DNA of 64,000 nucleotides from Allopusillimonas ginsengisoli (GTDB lineage Bacteria; Pseudomonadota; Gammaproteobacteria; Burkholderiales; Burkholderiaceae_B): NCBI RefSeq assembly GCF_004153455.1, contig NZ_SDQE01000006.1, positions 62,001 to 126,000 of the forward strand, read 5' to 3'. Shown piece by piece: positions 19,117 to 27,370 of this stretch (position 1 is its first letter; each line of letters starts with the position of its first letter). The notes under the pieces were generated by a model. It saw only the letters and a program-made list of their open reading frames with translations, ran no database searches and was not told where the DNA came from. The position numbers and the translations under genes were made by a program.

Positions 19117-19419
19117 TTACTTAGAGATTTCGGTCACCACGTACTGGCCGTTTTCCCGCTTTGCCTTGAACCTGACCTTGTCGCCCGGCTTGACCTCTGC
19201 CAGCAGCGCAGGGTCGGCATGATAGACCAGCGTCATGGCGGGCAACTCCAGGTCTGAGATGGCCCCGTGCTTGATCGTGATCTTGCCGGCCTTGATATCC
19301 ACGCGCCGTACCTCACCCGAGGCGCTGGCTTCCTGCGCAACTGCCTGAACAGAATAAAACGATGTAACCGCCAGTGCGGCGGCAATCACCTGCATACTTC
19401 GATTGTTCGCTAAAGACAT
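19117..19419 (-). CDS. CusF-like periplasmic copper-binding domain protein
   Basis: A 100-residue secreted protein: signal peptide to about residue 28, then a small OB-fold domain of the CusF/YlcC copper-binding type with the pattern GEVRRVDIKAGKITIKHGAI and ELPAMTLVYH. In E. coli CusF copper is held by His36, Trp44, Met47 and Met49. Here the His and the first Met appear in place, but the Trp position is Leu (LELPAM) and the second Met is Leu. Copper affinity may be altered. It stands alone, without cusCBA genes nearby. GGAG precedes the ATG. Confidence 0.82.
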   Translation of the reverse strand: MSLANNRSMQVIAAALAVTSFYSVQAVAQEASASGEVRRVDIKAGKITIKHGAISDLELPAMTLVYHADPALLAEVKPGDKVRFKAKRENGQYVVTEISK

Positions 19420-19461
19420 ACGCTAAACTCCGGCTGTAGTACGGTTCAAGCATAACGCCAA

Positions 19462-19479
19462 ACAGGCGTCGCCGCCTGT
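19462..19479. repeat. Short hairpin upstream of the CusF-like gene
   Basis: ACAGGCG and CGCCTGT pair around the four-base loop TCGC, 43 bases before the CusF-like start. It may be a small leader hairpin. The rest of the roughly 220-base divergent gap between this gene and the adenosyltransferase shows no B12 riboswitch box. Confidence 0.4.
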
Positions 19480-19637
19480 ATCGTTCCATATGCGCCAGCA
19501 TAGTTGCTTCAACGGGTTTCATGTGTGCACTGAAGCGACAAATCATACGGCCAGACACCTCAGCTTCAGCATGTGTGCTGTTTGATTACACTGGATACCG
19601 TCGTTTCCCACCCTTAACTGCTATCAGGAGCATCCAC

Positions 19638-20177
19638 ATGGCCACCCGCCTATCTGTCATCGCCACCCGCACGGGAGACCAGGGCACCACCGGCCTGGGC
19701 AATGGCGTCAGAGTCGACAAGGATGCGCCGCGCATCGTTGCGATGGGTGATGTTGACGAGCTGAACAGCCTGATCGGGCTTTGGCGATCGGAAACATTGC
19801 CCCAGGACATCGATGGACTGCTGGGACAAGTGCAGCACGACTTGTTCGACCTGGGTGCGGAATTGTGCATTCCGGGCCATACGGCCCTGAACGCGGAACA
19901 TGTTGTGGTGCTCGATGAGGCGCTGGCCGAGTACAACGCTTCGCTGGGCAAACTCGCAGAGTTTATTCTGCCTGGCGGCACACGCGCCGCCTCGCTCGCC
20001 CATATGGCGCGCACCGTCTGCAGACGCGCTGAGCGTTCCGTTGTGACATTGGGCCGCAGCGAACCCGTGAATGAACCCGTGCGTCAGTACCTTAATCGCT
20101 TATCGGACTTGTGCTTTGTGCTGGCACGGGCGTTGAACCGCGCAGAAGGCCAGCCTGATGTGCTCTGGAATCATTGA
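19638..20177 (+). CDS. Cob(I)yrinic acid a,c-diamide adenosyltransferase, PduO/MMAB type
   Basis: Transfers the adenosyl group from ATP to cob(I)alamin to make coenzyme B12. From the ATG at 19638, with CAGGAG seven bases upstream, the protein has 179 residues. The N-terminal TRTGDQGTTGLGNG is the ATP-binding motif of the PduO family; FILPGG and the later RAERSVV-R-LNRLSD region are also typical. No other B12 gene is in the window, so it may serve an adenosylcobalamin enzyme such as methylmalonyl-CoA mutase encoded elsewhere. Longer frames to 19521 lack the family sequence. Confidence 0.9.
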   Translation: MATRLSVIATRTGDQGTTGLGNGVRVDKDAPRIVAMGDVDELNSLIGLWRSETLPQDIDGLLGQVQHDLFDLGAELCIPGHTALNAEHVVVLDEALAEYNASLGKLAEFILPGGTRAASLAHMARTVCRRAERSVVTLGRSEPVNEPVRQYLNRLSDLCFVLARALNRAEGQPDVLWNH

Positions 20178-20197
20178 AACGCGGGCAGACACCTTAT

Positions 20198-20236
20198 TTT
20201 GACATCCTCCCCGGCTTTAGGCGGGAGGATGTCAAA
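20198..20236. terminator. Hairpin between convergent genes, possibly an IS200/IS605-type end
   Basis: TTTGACATCCTCCC (20198-20211) pairs perfectly with GGGAGGATGTCAAA (20223-20236) around an 11-base loop. The stem ends in T-rich and A-rich flanks, so it could terminate transcription from both convergent neighbours. The GACATCCTCCCCGGC wording also resembles subterminal hairpins of IS200/IS605-group elements, but no transposase is present. Confidence 0.55.
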
Positions 20237-20309
20237 CGCCGGGAACAAGAACGCTCGACCCCATGGCTATTGAAAACAACCGCTTCGTTGCGGCTGCGCA
20301 TGGCGTAGG

Positions 20310-20837
20310 CTAACTGCGTTCGTCGTGCGAGTGGATTTGCAGTGCTTCGAGAAAGCGCGACACCATATTGTAGGTGGCGATCGTGGCGGTAAGCTCAACG
20401 AGCTGGCGAGCATCGAAGTGCTGCCTGACCTCGTTGAAGACGGCATCCGGCACTTGCACATCGCGTGTCATGGCATCGGTATAGGCCAGCACGGCGCGTT
20501 CGAGGGGGCTAAAGAGGCTGGAGGCAGCCCAGGCATCAAGATCATCCAGCTGAGCCTGTGTCATGCCCTCTTTGAGCGCGATCGGCGCATGCTGATCGGC
20601 CTCGTAGGGGGCACCGTTGAGCACCGCGATGCGCATGATGACCATTTCGCGCACATTGCCGGCCAGCGAGGTGTTGTGACGGATACCCGTGAGGTGATTG
20701 AGCCAGCCGCGCGCGACCGGCGGACTTTGCAACAGCATCTGGTACAGATGCAAAACGCTGCCGCGTTCGGCAATAATCTGGTCGACCAAAGGGCTGACAT
20801 CGGGGTGGCTGAGGTCGGCGTAGGGGATGCGTGCCAT
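20310..20837 (-). CDS. Carboxymuconolactone decarboxylase/AhpD-like family protein
   Basis: A 175-residue all-helical protein of the AhpD-like superfamily, with the pattern NVREMVIMRIAVLNGAPYEADQHAP. In peroxidase-type AhpD members a CxxC motif stands near EW-xHxx; here the equivalent region is YEADQHAP with no cysteine, so a disulfide peroxidase role is unlikely. It begins 23 bases after the stop side of the upstream aminotransferase, on the same strand, and probably shares its transcript. Likely role: a small lyase, isomerase or accessory enzyme in the same pathway; the reaction is unknown. Confidence 0.8.
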   Translation of the reverse strand: MARIPYADLSHPDVSPLVDQIIAERGSVLHLYQMLLQSPPVARGWLNHLTGIRHNTSLAGNVREMVIMRIAVLNGAPYEADQHAPIALKEGMTQAQLDDLDAWAASSLFSPLERAVLAYTDAMTRDVQVPDAVFNEVRQHFDARQLVELTATIATYNMVSRFLEALQIHSHDERS

Positions 20838-20860
20838 GTATGGGGGGTTCCTTCTGGGTG

Positions 20861-22186
20861 TCAGGCCGGCAGTGCTTGCCGGAGGCTAAGATTGAACAAG
20901 CGTACGATTTCGGTGATGTCGTCTTCGGTGCAGATGAAGGGCGGCGCCAGCAAGGCATGATTGCCATGAACACCATCCACCGTGCCGCCGGATGGATACA
21001 TCATCAAGCCATTTTGCAGGGCTTGCTTCTTGAGCACAGCATGTATTTGCCGAGCGGGGTCCAGCGTGGCCTTGCTGGCCTTGTCCTGGACGAACTCGAC
21101 GCCCACAAACAAACCGCGGCCGCGGATATCGCCCACGTGAGGATGATCTGCCAGCGTAGTGCGCAGTTCTGCGCGCAGCTGCTCTCCGCGCGCCAGCACG
21201 TTATCGAGCAGATGTTCGCGTTCAATTACTTGCTGTACGGCCAGGGAAGCCGCGCAGGCGGTGGCATGCCCCATATAGGTATGGCCATGCTGGAAGAAAC
21301 CGCTGCCGCTGACAATGGCATCATAGATGCGCGTGCTGGCCAGCATGGCGCCAATGGGCTGGTAGCCCGCGCCCAGGCCCTTTGCGATGGCGAGGATATC
21401 GGGCACGACGCCGTCTTCGGCGCAGGCAAACAAATGACCCGTACGCCCCATGCCGGACATGACTTCATCGAGTATGAGCAGGACACCGTGACGATCGCAG
21501 ACTTCGCGTATGCGCTTGAGATAGGTGCGCACAGGCGCCAATGCGCCAGCGGTTGCGCCCACGACGGTTTCGGCCACGAACGCGGCGACGTTCTGGGGGC
21601 CCAGTTCGATGATTTTTGCGTCGAGCTCGTTAGCCAGGCGCTGCGCGTATTGCTCTTCGGTTTCGTCGGCCCGCTGATCGCGATAGGGATAGCACGGCGA
21701 CACATGAGAGGCAGGTATCAACAGCGGCAAAAAAGGCTTGCGACGCCACTCGTTACCCCCTATTGCCAAGGCGCCCAATGTATTGCCATGATAGCTTTGA
21801 CGGCGAGCGATGAAATGCTGGCGCGTGGGTTGACCGATTTCGACAAAATACTGCCGGGCCAGCTTGAGCGATGCTTCTACCGCTTCGGAACCGCCAGAGA
21901 CAAAATACACGTGATCCAGATCGCCAGGCGCTTTCTGGGCCAGGAAGTCGGCCAAGTCTTCTGCCGCGTGGGTGGTGAAGAATGATGAGTGCGCATAGGC
22001 GACCTGGTCTACTTGCTGCTTGATCGCCCGGATGATATCCGGATGGCCATGACCCAGGCAGCATACGGCTGCACCGCCGGAGGCATCGATATAGCCTTTG
22101 CCGTTCTGGTCGAACAGGCGTACGCCTTCGCCGCGTACGGCGAAATCCAGATGGGTTTTGGGGTTGCGGTGAAAAACGTGGGACAT
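20861..22186 (-). CDS. Class III PLP-dependent aminotransferase
   Basis: An omega-amino-acid or diamine-type transaminase of the class III fold, 441 residues from the ATG at 22186. Motifs: GGAAVCCLGHGHPDI, the aspartate in LILDEVMSGMGRTG that binds the pyridine nitrogen, and the PLP lysine in AIAKGLGAGYQPIGA. An alternative ATG at 22231 has a better ribosome site (GAGAAG) but would lie at or upstream of the predicted transcription start, so 22186 is preferred. It is divergent from the RpiR gene and followed by the AhpD-like gene. The exact amino donor is not readable; beta-alanine, GABA or a similar amine is plausible. Confidence 0.88.
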   Translation of the reverse strand: MSHVFHRNPKTHLDFAVRGEGVRLFDQNGKGYIDASGGAAVCCLGHGHPDIIRAIKQQVDQVAYAHSSFFTTHAAEDLADFLAQKAPGDLDHVYFVSGGSEAVEASLKLARQYFVEIGQPTRQHFIARRQSYHGNTLGALAIGGNEWRRKPFLPLLIPASHVSPCYPYRDQRADETEEQYAQRLANELDAKIIELGPQNVAAFVAETVVGATAGALAPVRTYLKRIREVCDRHGVLLILDEVMSGMGRTGHLFACAEDGVVPDILAIAKGLGAGYQPIGAMLASTRIYDAIVSGSGFFQHGHTYMGHATACAASLAVQQVIEREHLLDNVLARGEQLRAELRTTLADHPHVGDIRGRGLFVGVEFVQDKASKATLDPARQIHAVLKKQALQNGLMMYPSGGTVDGVHGNHALLAPPFICTEDDITEIVRLFNLSLRQALPA

Positions 22187-22206
22187 GGCAGTGCGGGCCT
22201 TGTAAA

Positions 22207-22250
22207 TTTCAACAAATGTTTCGTGTATCATATACTTCTCAACAAATAAA
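22207..22250. promoter_or_regulatory. Overlapping divergent promoters with a repeated operator-like motif
   Basis: TCAACAAAT occurs twice, at 22209-22217 and 22239-22247, exactly 30 bases (three helical turns) apart. Between them TATACT (22231-22236) with TTCAAC 17 bases upstream looks like a rightward promoter, and on the other strand TTGATT and TATGAT 16 bases apart look like a leftward promoter. The repeats are good candidates for the binding site of the adjacent RpiR-type regulator. Confidence 0.45.
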
Positions 22251-22256
22251 TCAACC

Positions 22257-23165
22257 ATGTCTGGCAAAGCACGCCCACCCATGACACCCTACCCTGCCCC
22301 GCCTCCCCAGAACATGCCGGCGCTTGTCGCCCGCATACAACGCGACTTCGCCAACATGACGCCGCAGTTCCAGATCGGCGCGCGCTATCTCATAGATTGT
22401 CCTGCCGATATCCCCGTCGCCTCCATGCGCCGCATTGCCGAGCAGGCGGGTGTGCAGCCGGCAACGCTGGTACGCCTGGCTCAATCATTGGGCTACCAAG
22501 GCTGGGACGATCTCAAGCGTATCTATGTTCAGGCCCTGCGCAGCGAGCCCAAGCGCTACGCCGTCCAGGCGCGCAAGCTGGTGCGCGACGCCAACCCCAC
22601 CGCGCTGGGGCAGGCCGTTGCCGTACAGGCCGACAATATTCAGGCACTGGGCCAAGCCAACGCGGGGCGCATGGCAGCAGCCACACGGATGCTCTCTGCT
22701 GCCCCGCATGTACACATCGCGGGTTTCCGGGCGTCGTATGCGCCGGCCTTCACCTTCCAATACCTTTACCGGCTATTCCGGCCTTCGGTGTCACTGCTGC
22801 GCAGCGATGCCGGCACGCTCGAAATGGAACTGCGGGCCATCAATCGGCGCGATGCCACCGTCATCATCAGCTTCGCCCCCTACTCGCACGAATCCATGCA
22901 GGTCGCCGACGCCGCGCGCAAGGCGGGCAGCAAGGTGCTGGCCATCTGCGACAGCGTGGTCGCTCCCATCGCCCTGCAGGCCGACTGCGTCCTGGTATTT
23001 TCAACGAACACGCCTTCGTTCTTCCCCTCAAGCACACCGGCGCTGGCCCTGGTCGAAATCCTGATAGCGCAATTGCTGGCCCAGGCAGGCCCCAAGGCAG
23101 TAGAAGGCCTCAAGCGTGCCGAAGAACAGCTGCACGCAACAGGCGCCTATCTCAATGCCCGCTAA
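22257..23165 (+). CDS. RpiR-family transcriptional regulator (HTH plus SIS domain)
   Basis: A 302-residue regulator: N-terminal HTH_6 domain at about 20-100 (SMRRIAEQAGVQPATLVRLAQSLGYQGWDDLK) and a C-terminal sugar-isomerase (SIS) fold at about 140-285, including VHIAGFRASYAP and VIISFAPYSHESMQVADAARKAGSKVLAICDS. SIS domains in this family usually sense phosphosugars, but related members next to amino-acid or peptide genes exist. It is divergent from the aminotransferase gene and followed 17 bases later by the C45 gene. It probably controls both units and perhaps the facing transporter operon. Confidence 0.9.
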   Translation: MSGKARPPMTPYPAPPPQNMPALVARIQRDFANMTPQFQIGARYLIDCPADIPVASMRRIAEQAGVQPATLVRLAQSLGYQGWDDLKRIYVQALRSEPKRYAVQARKLVRDANPTALGQAVAVQADNIQALGQANAGRMAAATRMLSAAPHVHIAGFRASYAPAFTFQYLYRLFRPSVSLLRSDAGTLEMELRAINRRDATVIISFAPYSHESMQVADAARKAGSKVLAICDSVVAPIALQADCVLVFSTNTPSFFPSSTPALALVEILIAQLLAQAGPKAVEGLKRAEEQLHATGAYLNAR

Positions 23166-23182
23166 GCTACGGAACCACGCTC

Positions 23183-24202
23183 ATGCTTTCGCTACTTGAA
23201 CTCTCCGGCTCGCCTTGGCACATCGGCAAAGCCCTGGGCCGGTTCGGCGCCCAGGCTGCGCACAATCACCTGATCACGTCTGCCTCATGGGACAGCGTCA
23301 TGGCCTGGCGCGGCAGCGATGCTGCCGCAGCCATGCGCAACCTGGTGCAAACACGCTTTCCCCGCATCGAACAAGAGATCATCGGCCTGGCCGAAGGCCT
23401 GGAGCTGGACGCCAACGACGTCTTTCTCTGGAACTGCCGGGGCGACCTCTGGGCCATGGCGCCCGATGGCTGCACCACGGTGTTGCGGCCATCTGCCAAT
23501 GGGCCGCGCATCACCCACAACGAAGACGGCGACCCTGGCTTCCTGGGCTACTGCGGCATCGGGCTCTTCGCCCCCGAAGGCGCTGGTCGCTTCGCGTCCT
23601 TTGTCTACCCGGCGTCCATACCGGGGCACACCTTTGCCGTCACACAGGCGGGGCTGGCCATGACCGTCAACAACCTGCGCTCGCGCAAAGTCACGGCAGG
23701 CGTTCCCCGCATGGTCATTACCCGCGCCCTGCTCGAACAATCCACCCTTGACGCAGCCCTATCGCTGCTCAAAGGCACGCCGCGTTCCGGCGGCTTTCAC
23801 CTCAGCCTGGCGCAACGCGGGCGCACCGAACTGCTCAGCATAGAATTCAACGCAAACAAGGTTTCCGTGCAGACCATGCAGCAACCGTCGCTGCATGCCA
23901 ACCACGCTATCCATGCAAACATGCTCGACCTGCCGCAGGTCATTACCGATTCCTCGCTGCAGCGGCAACAACGTGGCGAGGCCATGTTGGCCCACAACCC
24001 GGATGTCAGCCCGCTTGCTGTCCTGGCCGATCAGGCTAACGCTGCCTTGCCCATCTATCGCAACGCGCCAGACGACAGCGACAACGAGAACACCATGGCC
24101 ACGGCAGACATCCATGTCGACCAGGACCACATTCGCTGGCAAGTGTACGAACACCCGGGACTTTCCCCTGGCTACAGCTTTGTCGACGCCTGCCAGGCAT
24201 GA
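23183..24202 (+). CDS. C45-family peptidase/acyltransferase (acyl-CoA:6-APA acyltransferase-like)
   Basis: A 339-residue member of the C45 family of Ntn-type hydrolases, related to fungal penicillin acyltransferase (PenDE) and bacterial amidases of unknown substrate. FLWNCRGDLW and MAPDGCTTV are visible, with Cys97 as the likely nucleophile exposed by autoprocessing after Gly96. HNEDGDPGF and TQAGLAMTVNNLRSR are further family features. It lacks a signal peptide, so acts in the cytoplasm. It is co-directional with the RpiR gene. Probable role: removing or transferring an acyl group on an imported amide. Confidence 0.85.
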   Translation: MLSLLELSGSPWHIGKALGRFGAQAAHNHLITSASWDSVMAWRGSDAAAAMRNLVQTRFPRIEQEIIGLAEGLELDANDVFLWNCRGDLWAMAPDGCTTVLRPSANGPRITHNEDGDPGFLGYCGIGLFAPEGAGRFASFVYPASIPGHTFAVTQAGLAMTVNNLRSRKVTAGVPRMVITRALLEQSTLDAALSLLKGTPRSGGFHLSLAQRGRTELLSIEFNANKVSVQTMQQPSLHANHAIHANMLDLPQVITDSSLQRQQRGEAMLAHNPDVSPLAVLADQANAALPIYRNAPDDSDNENTMATADIHVDQDHIRWQVYEHPGLSPGYSFVDACQA

Positions 24203-24319
24203 ATCACGCTGCACTGGCTGCGCACACCCCGCGCGACTGCGCCTGGCGCTTCAAGCCCCGGGCCGGATAATCCGCAATGCACGCGGCCCATGGCTGTGCC
24301 AGTCACGCATTTGAGCGGC

Positions 24320-25180
24320 TTACATCACAGAGCGCACGAACTGCGCCACATGCACGCTTAGTTCAGACAGATCGCGCTGTAGGTTCTCGAAGTTTTCTGA
24401 TTTTTCGTAGGTTTCTTCATTCATATATAAGGCGCGATTGATCTCGATCTGCAGGCTATGACGGTTCTCTTCCGGTCGTCCGATGCGCGCAATCAACGCC
24501 ACGCCCTTGAAAGGGTCATTGCGCGCCACGGTATAGCCCCGATCCAACAGAAAATCCTCGATCACGCCAACAAGCGTGGGGTCGCAGGTTGTGCCGTCAC
24601 GGTCCCCCAGCACAAAATCGGCCAACGGCTTGTCCGTATCTATCTCCAGGATCTCATAAGAGTTCGCCGGCATGGAATGCAAATTCAAGTGCCATACAAT
24701 GCCGAACCGTTCGTGTGCGGTTTCGATGGTCTTGCGCAAGACATCATGGTACGGCTGGTAATACGTGCCGATGCGATTCTCCACTTCGGCCACCCACAGC
24801 TTGCGATCATAGATAGGCTGCCCGCCCGCGCGGCTCCAGATCAACCCATGGCCCAACCTGGATTTTTCCGATGGATGCAGTGTCGTGGTCCATGGCTCGG
24901 CCAAGATGTTTGGATCAATATCGTCCATCTCACGATTGGGGTCTATATAGCTGCGCGGAAAATTCGCCGCCAACAGCGTGCCGCCCACTGCGGGAATGGC
25001 CTGCCAGAGCTCATCCACAAAGGTATCCTCCCCGGAGCGCAGAATAGGCATGCCCAGCACCGGCTGGAAGTCGGCCGGATACATCGTCCCACTGTGCGGC
25101 GAGTCGCAGATCAGGGGGATGGAACTGCTGGTGGGATACGACAGCACATAGGGATCGAACTCCGAATCGGCGAATTTCAT
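24320..25180 (-). CDS. N-formylglutamate amidohydrolase family protein
   Basis: A 286-residue zinc-type hydrolase of the FGase family (PF05013). It shows ICDSPHSGTMYP, FPRSYIDPNREMDD, and HLNLHSMPAN, which supply the expected metal and substrate residues. In histidine degradation this family releases formate from N-formyl-L-glutamate, but no hut genes are here; the gene is instead the last of the Dpp-type transporter operon, overlapping its ATPase gene by four bases. A hydrolase for some other N-acylated amino acid is therefore likely. Confidence 0.88.
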   Translation of the reverse strand: MKFADSEFDPYVLSYPTSSSIPLICDSPHSGTMYPADFQPVLGMPILRSGEDTFVDELWQAIPAVGGTLLAANFPRSYIDPNREMDDIDPNILAEPWTTTLHPSEKSRLGHGLIWSRAGGQPIYDRKLWVAEVENRIGTYYQPYHDVLRKTIETAHERFGIVWHLNLHSMPANSYEILEIDTDKPLADFVLGDRDGTTCDPTLVGVIEDFLLDRGYTVARNDPFKGVALIARIGRPEENRHSLQIEINRALYMNEETYEKSENFENLQRDLSELSVHVAQFVRSVM

Positions 25181-26274
25181 GTCTCTTCCTCGTTGGTTGT
25201 CTCGTTGGCCGTAACCGCCCCCAGCTCGCGCATGACCCGCAAACTGGTTTCATCATCCAGGTGACAGGCACTCAAGTGCGCAACGGATTGCGGAGCCCGC
25301 CCCGGGATGGCGGCAATCGACCGCAACTCGGGACGCTCGGTCTTGCAGCGCGGCATGGCATAAGGGCATCGCGGGTGAAACGGGCAGCCCGGCGGAGGAT
25401 TGAGCGGCGAGGGCAATTCCCCTTTGATCGGATCGAACTGACGCTGGTCGGTGCGCAGTGACGGCAGTTCCTTGATCAAGGCCTGGGTATAGGGATGATG
25501 CGCGCCGCTGAAAATCGTATCCGTGTCCGCGATCTCCACGATACGCCCCAAATACATGATGGCAACTCTATCGGAAATATGGCTGACCACGCCCAGGTTA
25601 TGGCTGATGAACAAATACGTCAGCGCAAATTCCTTGCGCAAGGCCATGAACAGGTTCAGCACTTGCGCCTGTATGGATACATCCAGCGCGGCAACGGCTT
25701 CGTCGCAGACGATCACCGATGGATTCACCGCCAGTGCGCGCGCAACCCCTATGCGCTGACGCTGGCCACCCGAAAACTGATGAGGATAGCGAAAGCGATA
25801 CGCCGGATCCAGCCCCACTTTACGCATGATCTGCACCACATGATTTTCCATGCCTCGGCGTGGAACCAGCCCATGCACAACAGGCCCTTCGCCGATGATA
25901 TCCAGTACCCTCATGCGCGGATTCAGCGACGAAAACGGGTCCTGGAAGATCATCTGCACATCCAGCTCAAATGTATGGCGCTCAGAGGCAGACATCGCGG
26001 CCAGCGATTTGCCCTTGTAATGGATATCGCCGGCGGAGGGCGGCAATATGCCGGTAATCATGCGCCCGAGCGTGGATTTTCCGCAGCCCGACTCACCCAC
26101 GATACCGATTACCTCGCCTGACCGCACCTCGAGATCCACCCCGGCCACAGCCTGAACGACTGGCGGTTTCCCCGCGCCGCGCAGCATTCTACCGACGCGA
26201 TCCACAAGGTCTGAAGGCTGCGTGTAATCGCGCCGCAACTGGTGCAGGCTAAGAATTGCCGGGGCAGCGCTCAT
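25177..26274 (-). CDS. Oligopeptide/dipeptide ABC transporter ATP-binding protein (DppF-like)
   Basis: A 365-residue ABC ATPase. Walker A is GESGCGKST, signature SGGQRQRIGVARAL, Walker B VIVCDEAVAALD, and the C-terminal oligopeptide extension PPGCPFHPRCPYAMPRC carries the cysteine cluster typical of Dpp/Opp ATPases. The start at 26274 overlaps the stop of the upstream ATPase gene by four bases. It works as a heterodimer with the DppD-like protein under the two permeases. Confidence 0.93.
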   Translation of the reverse strand: MSAAPAILSLHQLRRDYTQPSDLVDRVGRMLRGAGKPPVVQAVAGVDLEVRSGEVIGIVGESGCGKSTLGRMITGILPPSAGDIHYKGKSLAAMSASERHTFELDVQMIFQDPFSSLNPRMRVLDIIGEGPVVHGLVPRRGMENHVVQIMRKVGLDPAYRFRYPHQFSGGQRQRIGVARALAVNPSVIVCDEAVAALDVSIQAQVLNLFMALRKEFALTYLFISHNLGVVSHISDRVAIMYLGRIVEIADTDTIFSGAHHPYTQALIKELPSLRTDQRQFDPIKGELPSPLNPPPGCPFHPRCPYAMPRCKTERPELRSIAAIPGRAPQSVAHLSACHLDDETSLRVMRELGAVTANETTNEEET

Positions 26275-27365
26275 GCCTGCACCCCCTTATGCCAACACGC
26301 GGCCCAATGTTCAGGCTCTACTGCTTCCAATGCCGGATCGGTCGCACAGACACTCGTCGCACGATAGCAGCGCGCCTGAAAAGGACAGCCAGGCGGCAAT
26401 TCGAGCAAGGATGGCGTCGTCCCCGGGATCTGGAACAGCTCGTTGCCGCGAGTATGAATGGAAGGGATGGAAGAGATCAGCCCATGCGTATAAGGGTGCC
26501 GCGCGGAGCCAATGATACGCGGCGTGGGGCCCGTCTCAACGATGCGCCCCGCATACATCACGGCCAGCCTGTCCGCCAGGCCTGACACAATCGCCAGATC
26601 ATGCGTAATCCATATCAGTGCGGTTCCCATCTCACGGCACAGTTTCTGCACTTCATACAGAATCTGGCCCTGTATCGTGACGTCCAGCGCTGTCGTGGGC
26701 TCGTCGGCAATAATCAGCTTGGGCTCGTTCAGCAGCGCAATGGCAATCGCAATGCGTTGCCGCATCCCGCCGGAAAGATGATGGGGGTAAACCAGCAGGC
26801 GTTCGGCGGGTGACGGGATACCCACCATGCCCAGCACCTGAACCGCCCTGTCCCTGGCCGCCTTGCGCGACACCCGATTGTGCGCCTGCACCGCCTCAAT
26901 CATCTGCGTATCGACGCGCAGCGTGGGGTTCAGCGTCATCATCGGATCCTGGAAGATCATGGCCAGATCGCGCCCCCGCAAGCGCCGATAGCCCTCCGCG
27001 GACAAGGTCAGCAAATCCTGGCCATTGAACATCATGCGATCGGCCTGTATTTGCCCGGGCGCATCCACCAGACGCATCAAGGAGAAACCGGTAATGCTCT
27101 TGCCTGAGCCCGACTCGCCGACCAAACCCAGTATCTCGCCATGCCGCACTTGCAGCGAGACACCGTCCACCGCCTTGACGATGCCTTCGCGTGTATGAAA
27201 CCAGGTCTTCAGACCCTGTACGTCCAACAGCAGATCTTCGGTACCCGCCGCACCGCTGTCAGCCGCCCCGCCAGCCTGTGCGGTCGCGCCTCCCTCGAAG
27301 GGGCCCAGGGCATCGCGACGACAGGCGTGCAAAGAAGCGGTGAATCCGGCAAATCCTGGCATCAT
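26271..27365 (-). CDS. Oligopeptide/dipeptide ABC transporter ATP-binding protein (DppD-like)
   Basis: A 364-residue ABC ATPase. Walker A is GESGSGKS, the signature LSGGMRQRIAIAIAL, Walker B LIIADEPTTALD, and the C-terminal cysteine cluster PPGCPFQARCYRATSVC. About 45 N-terminal residues before DVQGLKTWFHTREGIV are low-complexity and alanine-rich, longer than usual; a later start is possible but no better in-frame ATG with a good ribosome site was found. Five bases separate it from the upstream permease gene. Confidence 0.92.
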   Translation of the reverse strand: MMPGFAGFTASLHACRRDALGPFEGGATAQAGGAADSGAAGTEDLLLDVQGLKTWFHTREGIVKAVDGVSLQVRHGEILGLVGESGSGKSITGFSLMRLVDAPGQIQADRMMFNGQDLLTLSAEGYRRLRGRDLAMIFQDPMMTLNPTLRVDTQMIEAVQAHNRVSRKAARDRAVQVLGMVGIPSPAERLLVYPHHLSGGMRQRIAIAIALLNEPKLIIADEPTTALDVTIQGQILYEVQKLCREMGTALIWITHDLAIVSGLADRLAVMYAGRIVETGPTPRIIGSARHPYTHGLISSIPSIHTRGNELFQIPGTTPSLLELPPGCPFQARCYRATSVCATDPALEAVEPEHWAACWHKGVQA

Positions 27366-27370
27366 CGCTC

